This document shows, in pieces, positions 26,206-35,834 of a stretch of DNA of 64,000 nt. A program made the position numbers and the translations under genes. Numbering within the stretch: position 1 is the stretch's first letter; every line of letters starts with the position of its first letter. Location: positions 1 through 64,000 of the forward strand of contig CAJGCP010000010.1 in assembly GCA_904501885.1 (NCBI GenBank), in the 5' to 3' direction. The notes under the pieces were generated by a model. It was not told the origin of the DNA, ran no database searches, and saw only the letters and a program-made list of their open reading frames with translations. Origin of the DNA: an uncultured Acetatifactor sp. (GTDB taxonomy: Bacteria; Bacillota; Clostridia; Lachnospirales; Lachnospiraceae).

Positions 26206-27156
26206 TTAGGACTGACGTCTTTTTCTTAACTCCACTACATGCAGTTTTTTGGCTTCCAATGCCTGGGCTTCCGTCTCGTCTATCAACTTCGTAGTTTTCA
26301 CCGCAAAACATCCTCCACCGGGACCTTTACGGATTCGAATTTTTCCCTTCAAATAGCCATGCTTATGGCAGTAGGCCAAGCAATAATAATGCTTCCCATT
26401 GGGAGTAAACCACTTTATCTTCTTTCTCAGGTTGCGACGACAGAGATAGCATTTACTGGAAATCACCTCTCTATCTCCAAACATTTCCTTTTTATCCGCG
26501 AACTCTCTGGAAATATACTTCATATAGGTGTCGAATTGCACCTTGATTTCTGATCGACGGTCTACCGGCGGATGATAAGTATCATAGGATATTTTGCTCA
26601 TCACCTCCGGATGCTCTGCAAGAATCCGTTTCATGACCTGACCGGTATAAAACGCATCCTCCAACGCTCTATGAAACGGCTTTTTCTTTTCTATTTGCAG
26701 GAAGTCTACTGCATACTCCAGCGACTTTCTGGATTTACCATCCTCGTAAGCCAAGCTAAACAGTTTCTGCGCATCCAAAAAAGGAATCGGTCCATCTTCA
26801 AACACATACATATCATAGAACTCCAGATTCCTCTGTAATTCTGTCAGATCGGCGGCTCCCCAAGTGCAAAAAATGTATTTCTCTCCGCACCAGCGAAGGA
26901 ATTCCTCCGCCACCTTGAAAAAAGCTTTCCCGTTTTTCAGTTCCTTCATCTGTAAATGAATCAATTCACCGGTAATCCGGTGCATCTCTTTATACACCTG
27001 CGGTTGGATGAGTTGGCTGAACTCACCCATGTCCTTCCCGGAAGGATCCAATTTTACCGCACCGATTTCTATAATCTCAAAGGGAAGTGTTGCCACTTCC
27101 CTTTGTTGTTCGATTTTTCCTTGATTCCATTCTAAATCTAAAACAATATAATTCAT
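26206..27156 (-). CDS. DEDDh 3'-5' exonuclease family protein with C-terminal Cys cluster
   Basis: A 316-residue protein. The N-terminal exonuclease domain has VLDLEWNQ (first Asp and Glu), FEIIEIGAVKL, CTWGAADL and HRALEDAFYTG, the DEDDh pattern (about residues 3-180). The C-terminal part has CYLCRRNL and CLAYCHKHG, a possible zinc site not usual in simple DnaQ-like exonucleases. RNA or DNA trimming is the likely role. AGAAGGATTTT precedes ATG. Confidence 0.8.
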   Translation of the reverse strand: MNYIVLDLEWNQGKIEQQREVATLPFEIIEIGAVKLDPSGKDMGEFSQLIQPQVYKEMHRITGELIHLQMKELKNGKAFFKVAEEFLRWCGEKYIFCTWGAADLTELQRNLEFYDMYVFEDGPIPFLDAQKLFSLAYEDGKSRKSLEYAVDFLQIEKKKPFHRALEDAFYTGQVMKRILAEHPEVMSKISYDTYHPPVDRRSEIKVQFDTYMKYISREFADKKEMFGDREVISSKCYLCRRNLRKKIKWFTPNGKHYYCLAYCHKHGYLKGKIRIRKGPGGGCFAVKTTKLIDETEAQALEAKKLHVVELRKRRQS

Positions 27157-27176
27157 AAAATCCTTCTAAATTGCTT

Positions 27177-28013
27177 TTAATCTAATTTCACAAACTGCTT
27201 CTCAATCCAGGTATGTACCAGAGAAACCCATGAATTTACCTCATCCTGTCTATCGACAGTTCCCACCTGGGTCAAGCGGGTTCCAAGAGCCAATCCATGA
27301 CATCCCTCAGGATAGATATGTAACTCAAACGGAACACCTGACCGGCGCAAATTTGTGGCAAGCAGTAGAGAATTTTCTACCGGCACGGAACCATCTTCAA
27401 AAGTATGCCATATAAATGCCGGCGGGGTCTGATCTGTAACACGGTCTTCCAAGGAAAGAGATGCTCCCAATTCTGCTTCCTTATCGCCCAATAAAAATTT
27501 GAAGGAACCTCTGTGTGCAAACTCACCGGAAGTAATCACCGGATAACAAAGAATCATACCATCGGGGCGAAGTAATCTTTGCTCGGATTCCTTCAATCCC
27601 AGAGCCTCTCCTAAAAATCTTTCATTCCACAAAACGCCCATGGACGCTGCCAAATGTCCACCCGCAGAACATCCAAGCACAAAAATCTGCTCCGGATTCA
27701 CATACCACTCTTCAGCATGCTGACGAACTGTCAAAACTGCTGTGGCCAATTCTGTCAGCGCTGTGGGATATTTCGCAGGATGTACGGAATACCAAAGCAC
27801 TGCTGCATGATACCCCATTGCCAAAAACTGGGTGGCCATAATCTCGGCCTCTCTCTGGGACAGATGCTGATAGCCGCCGCCGGGACAGAGAATCACCAAA
27901 GGTCTGGGGGGCATGGTGAGTTCAATTCCCTCGTAATTATTGTGGATATAGGTAGTCAAACGGGCATATTCCTGTGAACCTTCTACCTGAATGGGAATCT
28001 CTTTATGAATCAT
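27177..28013 (-). CDS. Alpha/beta hydrolase, esterase type
   Basis: A 278-residue alpha/beta hydrolase. CPGGGYQHLS near residue 48 is the oxyanion-hole loop, GCSAGGHLAAS near 115 the nucleophile elbow, FEDGSVPVENS near 220 gives the Asp, and GCHGLA near 245 the His. The form matches the acetyl-esterase-like BD-FAE/axe group acting on decorated glycans, but the substrate is not fixed. No signal peptide. GAGGAGAG precedes ATG. It lies between ProS and an exonuclease gene. Confidence 0.82.
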   Translation of the reverse strand: MIHKEIPIQVEGSQEYARLTTYIHNNYEGIELTMPPRPLVILCPGGGYQHLSQREAEIMATQFLAMGYHAAVLWYSVHPAKYPTALTELATAVLTVRQHAEEWYVNPEQIFVLGCSAGGHLAASMGVLWNERFLGEALGLKESEQRLLRPDGMILCYPVITSGEFAHRGSFKFLLGDKEAELGASLSLEDRVTDQTPPAFIWHTFEDGSVPVENSLLLATNLRRSGVPFELHIYPEGCHGLALGTRLTQVGTVDRQDEVNSWVSLVHTWIEKQFVKLD

Positions 28014-28036
28014 CTTCGTCTCTCCTCTTATCTTTC

Positions 28037-29470
28037 TTAATATGCACGTCCCCAGTATACCATCTTCTTGGCAGGCTTACCGCAGCACACACAAGTGTCT
28101 GCAAGGGTTTCTTGCTTGAAAGGCATACAACGGCTGGTTACACTTAATTTCTCTTTGATAGTATCCTCACAAGCTCTGTCTCCACACCACATCGCTTTCA
28201 CAAAGCCTGCTTTTTCATTAAAGGTCTTTACAAACTCATCAAAATCCTTTGCCACATAGGTATGCTCTTCTCTGTGGGCTCTTGCTCTCTCCAGCATCTC
28301 TACCTGTATGGTTTCCAAAAGTTCTCCAACCTTCGTCTCTAATTCGTCCAATGCCACCTCTATCTTTTCCTTGGTATCACGACGGCAAATCACACATTTG
28401 CCGGCCTCGATGTCCTTAGGTCCGATTTCCACTCGCAGAGGATATCCTCTCATTTCCGCTTCTGCAAATTTCCATCCGGGAGATTTGTCAGTGTCATCTA
28501 CTTTCACGCGGAAGTTCTTAGAAAGCATATCCTTCAATTCAAATGCTTTTTCCAAGACACCTTCCTTCTTCTGCATAATAGGAACAATGCAAACCTGCGT
28601 AGGTGCTACTCTGGGAGGCAATACCAAGCCTTCGTTATCACCGTGTACCATGATGATGGCGCCGATCAGTCGGGTGGTCATACCCCAAGAAGTCTGATGA
28701 ACATGCTTCAAGGTGTTGTCCTTATCTGCAAACTGAATATCAAAAGCCTTCGCAAATCCGTCGCCAAAGTTGTGGCTGGTACCGGACTGCAATGCCTTTC
28801 CATCATGCATCAGCGCTTCAATGGTATAAGTAGCCACAGCGCCTGCGAACTTTTCTTTATCGGTTTTCTGTCCTCTGACTACAGGAATCGCCAGCACCTG
28901 CTCACAGAAATCTGCGTACACATTCAGCATCTGAATGGTTCTCTCTTCTGCCTCCTGAGCAGTAGCATGTGCAGTATGTCCTTCCTGCCACAAAAACTCT
29001 CTGGAACGCAGGAACGGTCTGGTTTCTTTTTCCCAACGAACGACAGAACACCACTGGTTATATACCTTTGGTAAATCTCTGTAAGAGTGAATATCATTTT
29101 TATAAAAATCGCAGAAAAGCGTTTCAGATGTAGGGCGCACGCACATTCTCTCTGCCAGAGGTTGCAAGCCACCATGGGTCACCCATGCCACCTCCGGTGC
29201 AAATCCCTCTACATGGTCCTTTTCCTTCTGCAGCAGGGACTCGGGAATGAACATAGGAAGATAAACATTCTCCACCCCTGTTTCCTTAAATCTCGCGTCC
29301 AACTGTTTCTGAATTAACTCCCAAATCGCATAACCTGCGGGCTTGATTACCATACATCCTTTTACAGAAGTATAATCGATCAATTCTGCCTTGATTACCA
29401 CATCGGTATACCATTGGGCAAAATCCACATCCATGGAAGTAATTTCTTCTACCATTTTCTTATCTGCCAT
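28037..29470 (-). CDS. proS: Proline-tRNA ligase (short, archaeal/eukaryal-like type)
   Basis: A 477-residue class II synthetase. VYLPMFIPESLLQKEKDHV, the motif-2 region YNQWCSVVRWEKETRPFLRSREF and the motif-3-like GVTTRLIGAIIMVHG, then a C-terminal zinc-type domain with CGDRACEDTIKE and CVCCGKP are present. There is no bacterial editing insert, so it is the shorter ProRS type found in many Clostridia. The start at 29470 has AAAGGAG; it overlaps the upstream exporter gene by 11 nt. Confidence 0.93.
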   Translation of the reverse strand: MADKKMVEEITSMDVDFAQWYTDVVIKAELIDYTSVKGCMVIKPAGYAIWELIQKQLDARFKETGVENVYLPMFIPESLLQKEKDHVEGFAPEVAWVTHGGLQPLAERMCVRPTSETLFCDFYKNDIHSYRDLPKVYNQWCSVVRWEKETRPFLRSREFLWQEGHTAHATAQEAEERTIQMLNVYADFCEQVLAIPVVRGQKTDKEKFAGAVATYTIEALMHDGKALQSGTSHNFGDGFAKAFDIQFADKDNTLKHVHQTSWGMTTRLIGAIIMVHGDNEGLVLPPRVAPTQVCIVPIMQKKEGVLEKAFELKDMLSKNFRVKVDDTDKSPGWKFAEAEMRGYPLRVEIGPKDIEAGKCVICRRDTKEKIEVALDELETKVGELLETIQVEMLERARAHREEHTYVAKDFDEFVKTFNEKAGFVKAMWCGDRACEDTIKEKLSVTSRCMPFKQETLADTCVCCGKPAKKMVYWGRAY

Positions 29471-30497
29471 TGCTTTTCTCCTTTGACTTAAGCATTTCAA
29501 CTTGTATATGATTGTATTGCTTATAAGCGGGATTTGTCAAGACGAACTCCCTCTTTATTTGTAAAACATTGCGAATTTGTTTCAATATATAGAAAAGGAT
29601 TGCGCGAGCCTCAAATTCCTGTCTCGTCACCGGCAATGGCTGCCCATCCATATCCTGCAAAAGCATGTCCAATTTTTGCAGTAATCCCTCTACCGTGTTG
29701 TCCCTGTGATAAGCCAGTTCGATCTCCTTTAATAGTTCTGCCACCTGCACAGCCTGACGGGGAAGGTAACGGATTCCCACAATATTTTCATAAATTTCTT
29801 TCAAAATGACACTCTGTCGCTCCCGCATGGCGATATAATCCAGAGCAAAACGGTCCCCGCCCCAGAGCTCATTCTCATAGTTTTCCACGGCGGAAATTTT
29901 TGCAGCCTTCAACGCCTCCTCCAATCGGACAAAACAGCCGGCTTCATAACCACTTTTATCCTCCTTAGGCAGCCAAAGCGCCATTCGCCGGAAGATGCCT
30001 CTGATTTGGTCATCCACTTCTGCTGCCAAGCGCTCAAATTCTCTTGCGTTTTTGCGTAAATGGAGATTGCTTAAAAAGCCGAAGGTGCTACCCACCAAAA
30101 GCAACAAACTTTCATTGACCAACATCTCAAATCCCATATTCCCTTCGCTGAGAAAATGCGCTACTAATACAGAAACCGGCACAATGGTTTCCCCCCTGCC
30201 CACACTGAGGCAGAGCAACCCATACACGAACAAATATAGGGCAAAACTCCACAAGGTAAAACCAAGCAATCCAAAAAATATGCCCGAAATCAAAACAGCG
30301 AATAAAAAAGACAATGCGCGGCTACATAAGCTACGCATCGTGTCCTTTTTTGTATCTCGGATGGTCAGCACCGTAATAATGCCTGCTGTGACAGGGAATT
30401 TTAGACCAATCTCCTCCGCCACAAGAATGGCAAGCACTGCTGCCACAGCAATTTTAAAACTCTTCAAAAGATAAGTTTTCCAAGAAATATTTCTCAT
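29460..30497 (-). CDS. Aromatic acid exporter family protein
   Basis: A 345-residue membrane protein. The first ~150 residues hold four to five hydrophobic spans (LKSFKIAVAAVLAILVAEEIG, VTAGIITVLTIRDTKKDTMRS and following), matching the ArAE/FUSC-like family, and the rest is a cytoplasmic helical domain. Members export aromatic acids or similar anions; the substrate is unknown. It sits between mecA and proS in an operon, with a start at 30497 preceded by TAAGAGGT. Confidence 0.8.
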   Translation of the reverse strand: MRNISWKTYLLKSFKIAVAAVLAILVAEEIGLKFPVTAGIITVLTIRDTKKDTMRSLCSRALSFLFAVLISGIFFGLLGFTLWSFALYLFVYGLLCLSVGRGETIVPVSVLVAHFLSEGNMGFEMLVNESLLLLVGSTFGFLSNLHLRKNAREFERLAAEVDDQIRGIFRRMALWLPKEDKSGYEAGCFVRLEEALKAAKISAVENYENELWGGDRFALDYIAMRERQSVILKEIYENIVGIRYLPRQAVQVAELLKEIELAYHRDNTVEGLLQKLDMLLQDMDGQPLPVTRQEFEARAILFYILKQIRNVLQIKREFVLTNPAYKQYNHIQVEMLKSKEKSNGR

Positions 30498-30499
30498 TT

Positions 30500-31177
30500 T
30501 CAACCTCTTAGGTGCTTGAGTGCCTTTTCTGCGATGAGGCATTCTCCATGCTCTTTGATATGGAAAGCTCGGGATTCTTCTGCAGTGTACAAAGCAGCAA
30601 ATTCCAAGGCCTGTATGCATGCCCTACTATATCTTTGATAGGATGCGCCACCCTTCAGGAAATACAGATAATAATATCCCTCATGGAGATACAGTGCACT
30701 TTCTACTCTTAAGTTTGCAGGCAAAATCGCAGCAAACTCCATCACCTTGCGCAGAGAGGAAAATACAAACACTGCAAACTCCGGCTTGGATTCTTTGTCG
30801 GCAGGCGCAACGGGCCCCGGCTCATCAGATATCGCCAACCCTTCCTGCTTCTCCATGGCTTCCTTTGCCTGATGGAACATTTTTTTCATTTCCTTTAAGC
30901 AGTTCAAAAACTGTTTCTCATCATCCATATTAGGATCTCTCTCAGAAAAAGTCAGCAGCAGACTTTTGTCCGGCAACAGCATAATCTGCAAATCAAACGC
31001 TACCTGAGGCGGCTTGTAACCCACTTCCTCTGCCGCCTGGGTGAATATCTCGTGAACCACTTCCCTGGCCTTGTCATTTCTCAAGATGAAATCCTTGTAA
31101 TCTATATTAAATTCTTCTAAATCCTCTGTGGATAAATAGCATTTTACGGTCTTTTCGTCAATCCGTTCAATCTTCAT
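30500..31177 (-). CDS. mecA: Adaptor protein MecA
   Basis: A 225-residue protein. It starts MKIERIDEKTVKCYLSTEDLEE, the canonical MecA N-terminus, with the C-terminal ClpC-binding domain (AVFVFSSLRKVMEFAAILP onward) and a charged hinge in between. MecA delivers ComK and other proteins to ClpCP and modulates ClpC. The start at 31177 has GTAGGTG upstream. First gene of mecA-exporter-proS. The middle region is variable in this family. Confidence 0.9.
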   Translation of the reverse strand: MKIERIDEKTVKCYLSTEDLEEFNIDYKDFILRNDKAREVVHEIFTQAAEEVGYKPPQVAFDLQIMLLPDKSLLLTFSERDPNMDDEKQFLNCLKEMKKMFHQAKEAMEKQEGLAISDEPGPVAPADKESKPEFAVFVFSSLRKVMEFAAILPANLRVESALYLHEGYYYLYFLKGGASYQRYSRACIQALEFAALYTAEESRAFHIKEHGECLIAEKALKHLRG

Positions 31178-31295
31178 ATATGCACCTACCCGTCTGCATC
31201 TTAACTCTATTAACATTATTATAGTATCATAATATGCAGATTTTTTCAATTAGTTTGGCAGGTACATCTCCCTTATCCTTCCGCTACAGTAGTGG

Positions 31296-32690
31296 CTATG
31301 ATATTTCCTTGGTTCTTTTTTTTCTTAGAACTGCAGCATTCTCCTCTACCACGCGTTTGGACAAAGGATACAGGAACCACATCACCAGAAAAACAAGCAA
31401 ATAACATATCCCCGGCACAAGAGTAGAGATGGTGTAAATTCTTTCAGAGACCACCTCGCTTTGAGATGTTGCCTCTGACACATACCCAATGGCGGTCAAA
31501 ACGAAACCTCCTAAACCACCGGCCAGTGCCTGACCCAATTTACGGGAGAAGGAGTATACCGCATAAATGGTGCCATCTTCTCTTCGCCCGGTACAAATTT
31601 CCTGGTAATCAATGATATCGGTAATATAAGCCCATATCACCAGATTAAAAGCACCCATTCCTATGGTGCCAATCAAAAAGAAAGCAATGAATACCGGCAC
31701 AGAGCGAACCCTCAAAAAGAATAAGGTAAGATAGGTTACACCTGCTAACAACATACCTGCGGAACCCACTTCCTTTTTCCCAAATTTTTGTGTGATTTTC
31801 GCCGAAAAAGGAGCCAATATCAAAACGCCTGCCACGCCAATTACATTTACGATGGACAGTAATTTGGCGTTTTTAAAATAATCAAAAAACAGATAATTGT
31901 TCATCGCCTGACCCAGCATACTGGCCAACAACAAAAGCAAGGCTGAAGCCACCAACGCCAGCAGGGCCCTGTTCTCTGTCAGCCCACGGAACATTTCCCG
32001 AAACCCGATTTGTTGGGATTCCTTTTTATCGAAAGAGACCCTTTCCAAACATAGAAAATAGCAGAGGACAAAGCAAATCAATGCCAACACACCAAGCACA
32101 ATCACTGTCAGCGTCAGATTCACCGGGTTAACCACCTGATTGCCATTCGCATCCGTCTGATAAATCACCAGCGGCGCCACCACGCCGATAAACACACCTG
32201 CAAGACAGGCTCCCACACTACGAAAGGTAGACAATGCCGCTCTGTCAGACGCCTCCGGACTAAGCACAGATGCCATGGAGCCATAGGGGATGTTAATCCC
32301 GGTATAACAGAAACAACTCCATAAAATATATGTCACAACAGCATAAGCCAATTTGGCAGCATAGGGCCAATCCTTCACAAAATATAAATACATCAGGCAG
32401 CTACTGACCACCACCGGGATACTCATCCGTCGAATCCAGGGACGAAACCGACCATCTTTAGACGGCTTTACCCTGTCCACGATTCGGCCCATGGTAATAT
32501 CCGTAAAAGCGTCCACCAAACGGGCACACAAAAACAGTGTCCCAACCACAGTTCCGCTAAATCCAAGCACCTTCGTGTAAAAAATCATCAGATAACTGCC
32601 GGCAAAAATAAAACTGAAATCATTGCCGAAATCCCCAAACATATAGCCCAACTTATCTTTGATGCCAAAGGGCCGCACATTTTTCTCCAT
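31296..32690 (-). CDS. GPH family sugar:cation symporter (MFS)
   Basis: A 464-residue transporter with 12 hydrophobic spans. Diagnostic parts are GYMFGDFGNDFSFIFAGSYLM at the start, the VDAFTDITMGRIVDR motif near residue 60, and NIPYGSMASVLSPEASDRAALSTFR near 130. GPH transporters move glycosides, pentosides or hexuronides with Na+ or H+. GGAGG precedes ATG 32690. The substrate is unknown; it may serve the glycan-degrading genes of the region. Confidence 0.9.
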   Translation of the reverse strand: MEKNVRPFGIKDKLGYMFGDFGNDFSFIFAGSYLMIFYTKVLGFSGTVVGTLFLCARLVDAFTDITMGRIVDRVKPSKDGRFRPWIRRMSIPVVVSSCLMYLYFVKDWPYAAKLAYAVVTYILWSCFCYTGINIPYGSMASVLSPEASDRAALSTFRSVGACLAGVFIGVVAPLVIYQTDANGNQVVNPVNLTLTVIVLGVLALICFVLCYFLCLERVSFDKKESQQIGFREMFRGLTENRALLALVASALLLLLASMLGQAMNNYLFFDYFKNAKLLSIVNVIGVAGVLILAPFSAKITQKFGKKEVGSAGMLLAGVTYLTLFFLRVRSVPVFIAFFLIGTIGMGAFNLVIWAYITDIIDYQEICTGRREDGTIYAVYSFSRKLGQALAGGLGGFVLTAIGYVSEATSQSEVVSERIYTISTLVPGICYLLVFLVMWFLYPLSKRVVEENAAVLRKKRTKEIS

Positions 32691-32755
32691 AAAAAAACCT
32701 CCGCAACTTGTTTTTATTAGCATTACAGTTTGCGAAGATTTTATGCGGTTTGTAT

Positions 32756-33253
32756 TTAATTCCCGTTCCAGTGCAGGCGATGAAGTTCTCCTTCTTTCTG
32801 CATATCAGCAAATCCATTTTGTCTAAGTGCTTCATAGAGCACGATGGCTGCCGCATTGGACAGATTTAAGGAACGAATGGCAGACAGCATGGGAATACGA
32901 ATGGCAGTTTCCTCGTAATCCACTAATATTTCCTCCGGAATACCTGCGCTCTCTTTGCCAAACATAATAAAATCGTTTGGTCCAAACTCCACTTCCGTGT
33001 AGGTATGTTTTGCCTTGGTGGTCGCCATCCAAATCTTAGCCCCCGGATTTTTCTCTAAAAAATCCTCAAAATTCACATAGCGGTGCAACTCCAGGTCCTT
33101 CCAATAATCCATACCCGCTCTCTTGATTTCCTTTTCATCGATACGAAATCCCAGCGGCTCAATCAAATGAAGGGCTGTTCCTGTGGCCACACAGGTTCTT
33201 CCTATATTTCCGGTATTTCCCGGTATTTCCGGCTGATGTAATATAATGTGCAT
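32756..33253 (-). CDS. trmL: tRNA (cytidine(34)-2'-O)-methyltransferase TrmL
   Basis: A 165-residue SPOUT methyltransferase. The opening IILHQPEIPGNTGNIGRTC and the trefoil-knot parts MFGKESAGIPEEIL and IRIPMLSAIRSLNLSNAAAIVLYEALRQ are diagnostic. It methylates the wobble nucleotide of tRNA-Leu. GAGGAAGAC precedes ATG. It follows the AIR-synthase-like gene on the same strand. Confidence 0.95.
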   Translation of the reverse strand: MHIILHQPEIPGNTGNIGRTCVATGTALHLIEPLGFRIDEKEIKRAGMDYWKDLELHRYVNFEDFLEKNPGAKIWMATTKAKHTYTEVEFGPNDFIMFGKESAGIPEEILVDYEETAIRIPMLSAIRSLNLSNAAAIVLYEALRQNGFADMQKEGELHRLHWNGN

Positions 33254-33307
33254 CCTGTCTTCCTCGTACTTTCCTTATCCTAAAGGTTGGTGTCAACCCC
33301 TCCTAGC

Positions 33308-34348
33308 TTACGCTCCATATATGGCGTCCTGCTTAGGTTTATCCATGTAACGGATTTCTTCCTGATTGGTCAGTATCCTGTCTTTGGTTTGATTGGTCTG
33401 TCCCACCACACACGCGGGAATGCCCTGCTCCCCAAGCAACTCTACCAGCGCTTCCCCATTGGGAGTGTAAATAATAAGACTGCCCCCCGACAACAACTCA
33501 TAGGGATTGGTATCGCATTGCTCACATATTTCAACAGTTTCCTGACGCAAGGGCAACTTTTTCAAATCAATGGTCATTCCCACGCCTGCACGCTCTGCCA
33601 ATTCCCACAATGCAGCAAAGATACCACCCTCAGATGCATCATGCATTTGCGTGGCACCAAACGTTGCCGCAATCCCTGCCTCCGGCAAGACGGACAAATA
33701 TCTGTCAAAACCTTGGGCTTCCTCTACCAGATACGCCGGATATCTTTTCTTCAGCATTTCTGCGTTGCGCTTTGCCAAAATGGCAGTGCCCTGTAATCCA
33801 ATCCACTTGGTGATGACAATGTCCTGTATAGGGGCAAAACCTACTTCTTTTTTCTCCGAAGAAGACTTCTTCCCTCTATCCTCAACTGTCTCTGCTTTTC
33901 TTCCGATACCCGTTACGGTGACCACCGGGAAACGAACTTGCTCTGACACCCTGGTCTGACCACCTGCAATTTCCATAGACAATTGCCTGCAAACATCTTC
34001 TGCCTGCTGCATCAGTGATTTCAGCACGGGTTCCTCTGTGTACAGCGGCAAAACAATGGACAACATACAAGCCATCGGAGTAGCCCCGGAGGTAGACAAA
34101 TTGTTTGCAACCTTATGGACTAGATGCGCCATACTCATAAAGGGCTCCACGCCCACCACCTGTACCATTTCTTCCTCTGTACAGGCAACCACTGCCTCCT
34201 GGACACAAACCACCATATCAGCACCTGACGAGAAAAGGGCGCAGTCCTTTCCAAGGCCTGCACCACTGATGATTTCTTTCCTTCTTGACTTAATTTGTCT
34301 GAGCACAGATCGCTTCAAAATATTCTCTGATATTTTGCCTGCCTTCAT
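33308..34348 (-). CDS. AIR synthase-like (PurM/HypE superfamily) protein
   Basis: A 346-residue protein of the PurM-like superfamily. GAGLGKDCALF near residue 30, the VANNLSTSGATPMACMLSIVLP segment near 82 and SEGGIFAALWELAERAGVGM near 235 are the ATP-binding and dimer features. It is close to HypE but lacks the C-terminal PRIC cysteine of HypE (it ends AIYGA), so it probably does not make CN ligands for hydrogenase. Function unknown; cytoplasmic. Same operon as the VanW protein and trmL. Confidence 0.75.
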   Translation of the reverse strand: MKAGKISENILKRSVLRQIKSRRKEIISGAGLGKDCALFSSGADMVVCVQEAVVACTEEEMVQVVGVEPFMSMAHLVHKVANNLSTSGATPMACMLSIVLPLYTEEPVLKSLMQQAEDVCRQLSMEIAGGQTRVSEQVRFPVVTVTGIGRKAETVEDRGKKSSSEKKEVGFAPIQDIVITKWIGLQGTAILAKRNAEMLKKRYPAYLVEEAQGFDRYLSVLPEAGIAATFGATQMHDASEGGIFAALWELAERAGVGMTIDLKKLPLRQETVEICEQCDTNPYELLSGGSLIIYTPNGEALVELLGEQGIPACVVGQTNQTKDRILTNQEEIRYMDKPKQDAIYGA

Positions 34349-34386
34349 ACAATCTTTCCCTTACCTGTTCCTATATTCCGTCATTC

Positions 34387-35823
34387 TCATTGGGGTGTGT
34401 GTACTGCTGTCAATTGTCCAATGACATTCTGTACATGGGCAATATTTGCCGTACCGATGGCTGCCATAATTTCGTTGTAGGCATCTGCGTTCTCGGTTGC
34501 CACACCTACTTCCGCCACGGTATTTACCATCTTGTAATTACTGGAATTGACACGGGTGCGACTCACTTCCTGACCATTTTCCGTTACTACCTTCCAAAGC
34601 TGGGATTTATAGCCCGTGTAACCACTGTGTAATTTGAAATAACCCAGGGGCTGATCCGCTTTTGCCACAATACTATCAGGACCTTTTTCAATGGTCTCCA
34701 CCATCACCGATTCGTAACTCACATGCCTGTTAGGATTGCGGGTTTCTTTTCCATAAATATTAAAGATAATGTTCCTATTCTTAGTGATGCCTTCAATGTA
34801 AATCGGGGCATCCGTATTATTGACAAATTTAAAGTCCTTGCCGGCACTCTCCGCAATGGCGGCATCTGCAGACAAATCCACATAACCAACCGTCATGGAG
34901 TGATTGTATCGCTGTGTTATCTCCAGTTCTGCCAGAAGCGCAGCATTGTAAAGCGTGGTCGTGACCTGACAAATTCCACCTCCCAAGCTATCCACTACCT
35001 GCCCATTGAGATAGGAACCTGCAGGAAAATACCCATTGCTCTCCGTAAAGGGAGTCACCAATTCCAATGCAGAAAATTCTTCTCCGGGATACAATACCAC
35101 ACCGTCAATTAAACGACAGCCATTCTCCACATTGCCACTTCTTGCTGCTGCCGAAGTCTGATAACCGGTAGTAAAACTTCCCAAGACATCCTGCACCTTA
35201 GCCAGCTCTTCCGCGGAACCCTGATACGCAGTTTCTTCAATCACAAGCTCTATCACAGCAGGAGCTCTGTCCCACTCACGGGCCATATGTTCGTATACAA
35301 CATCTGTAGACTCCGGCACTTTCACAGCCAAGCCCATCTGCCCCCCTGTAATCTGAAAACTACCGCCTTCTCGACGCAGTGTAACATCTTGGGGATCCAC
35401 ATCATACATGGTACATGTATCAATCAGGGTTTTGCCAATCTCTTCCCAGTCAAAATCAATTTCCACCGGAAGCACAATCCCTTCATTTTCCATCGTCTTC
35501 AACGCCTTGTATCGTTCGATAACATTGCCCTTGTTTCCCAGGCGCAAAGCTTCCTCCACCAACTCCGCATTGGCGTGGAACAGACCCAAGTCTCCCGCAG
35601 TCACCTCCACCGGGGTATCATTTGCCGCCATCAGAGTGATTTCCGTGGTCCGCAATGCATCGATATATTCCTCAATTCTAAGTGTGGCTTCCTCGGCCGT
35701 CATCCCACCCAAGGAAATCTCTCCGGCATAAACACCATCTCTGATTGTCAGTTCTTCCTGCGCAACCACTGTGCTTGTCTGTCCAAACATCAACACACCG
35801 GCCAACAACAACGCATAAAACAT
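34387..35823 (-). CDS. VanW family protein
   Basis: A 478-residue exported protein. After an N-terminal signal sequence (about 1-22) come repeated peptidoglycan-binding-4-like domains (about 25-210; GGMTAEEATLRIEEYI) and then the VanW domain (about 230-355) with NGCRLIDGVVLYPGEEFS and DSLGGGICQVTTTLYNAALLA. VanW-like proteins are linked to cell-wall functions, but the enzyme activity is not established. The RBS AGGAGAG overlaps the stop of a 35-residue membrane peptide gene, which argues for coupling. Confidence 0.85.
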   Translation of the reverse strand: MFYALLLAGVLMFGQTSTVVAQEELTIRDGVYAGEISLGGMTAEEATLRIEEYIDALRTTEITLMAANDTPVEVTAGDLGLFHANAELVEEALRLGNKGNVIERYKALKTMENEGIVLPVEIDFDWEEIGKTLIDTCTMYDVDPQDVTLRREGGSFQITGGQMGLAVKVPESTDVVYEHMAREWDRAPAVIELVIEETAYQGSAEELAKVQDVLGSFTTGYQTSAAARSGNVENGCRLIDGVVLYPGEEFSALELVTPFTESNGYFPAGSYLNGQVVDSLGGGICQVTTTLYNAALLAELEITQRYNHSMTVGYVDLSADAAIAESAGKDFKFVNNTDAPIYIEGITKNRNIIFNIYGKETRNPNRHVSYESVMVETIEKGPDSIVAKADQPLGYFKLHSGYTGYKSQLWKVVTENGQEVSRTRVNSSNYKMVNTVAEVGVATENADAYNEIMAAIGTANIAHVQNVIGQLTAVHTPQ

Positions 35824-35834
35824 TCTTTTCTCTC

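Noticed and set aside
33308..34348. Calling the AIR-synthase-like gene hypE.
   Set aside because: It lacks the terminal cysteine motif and no other hydrogenase-maturation gene lies near.
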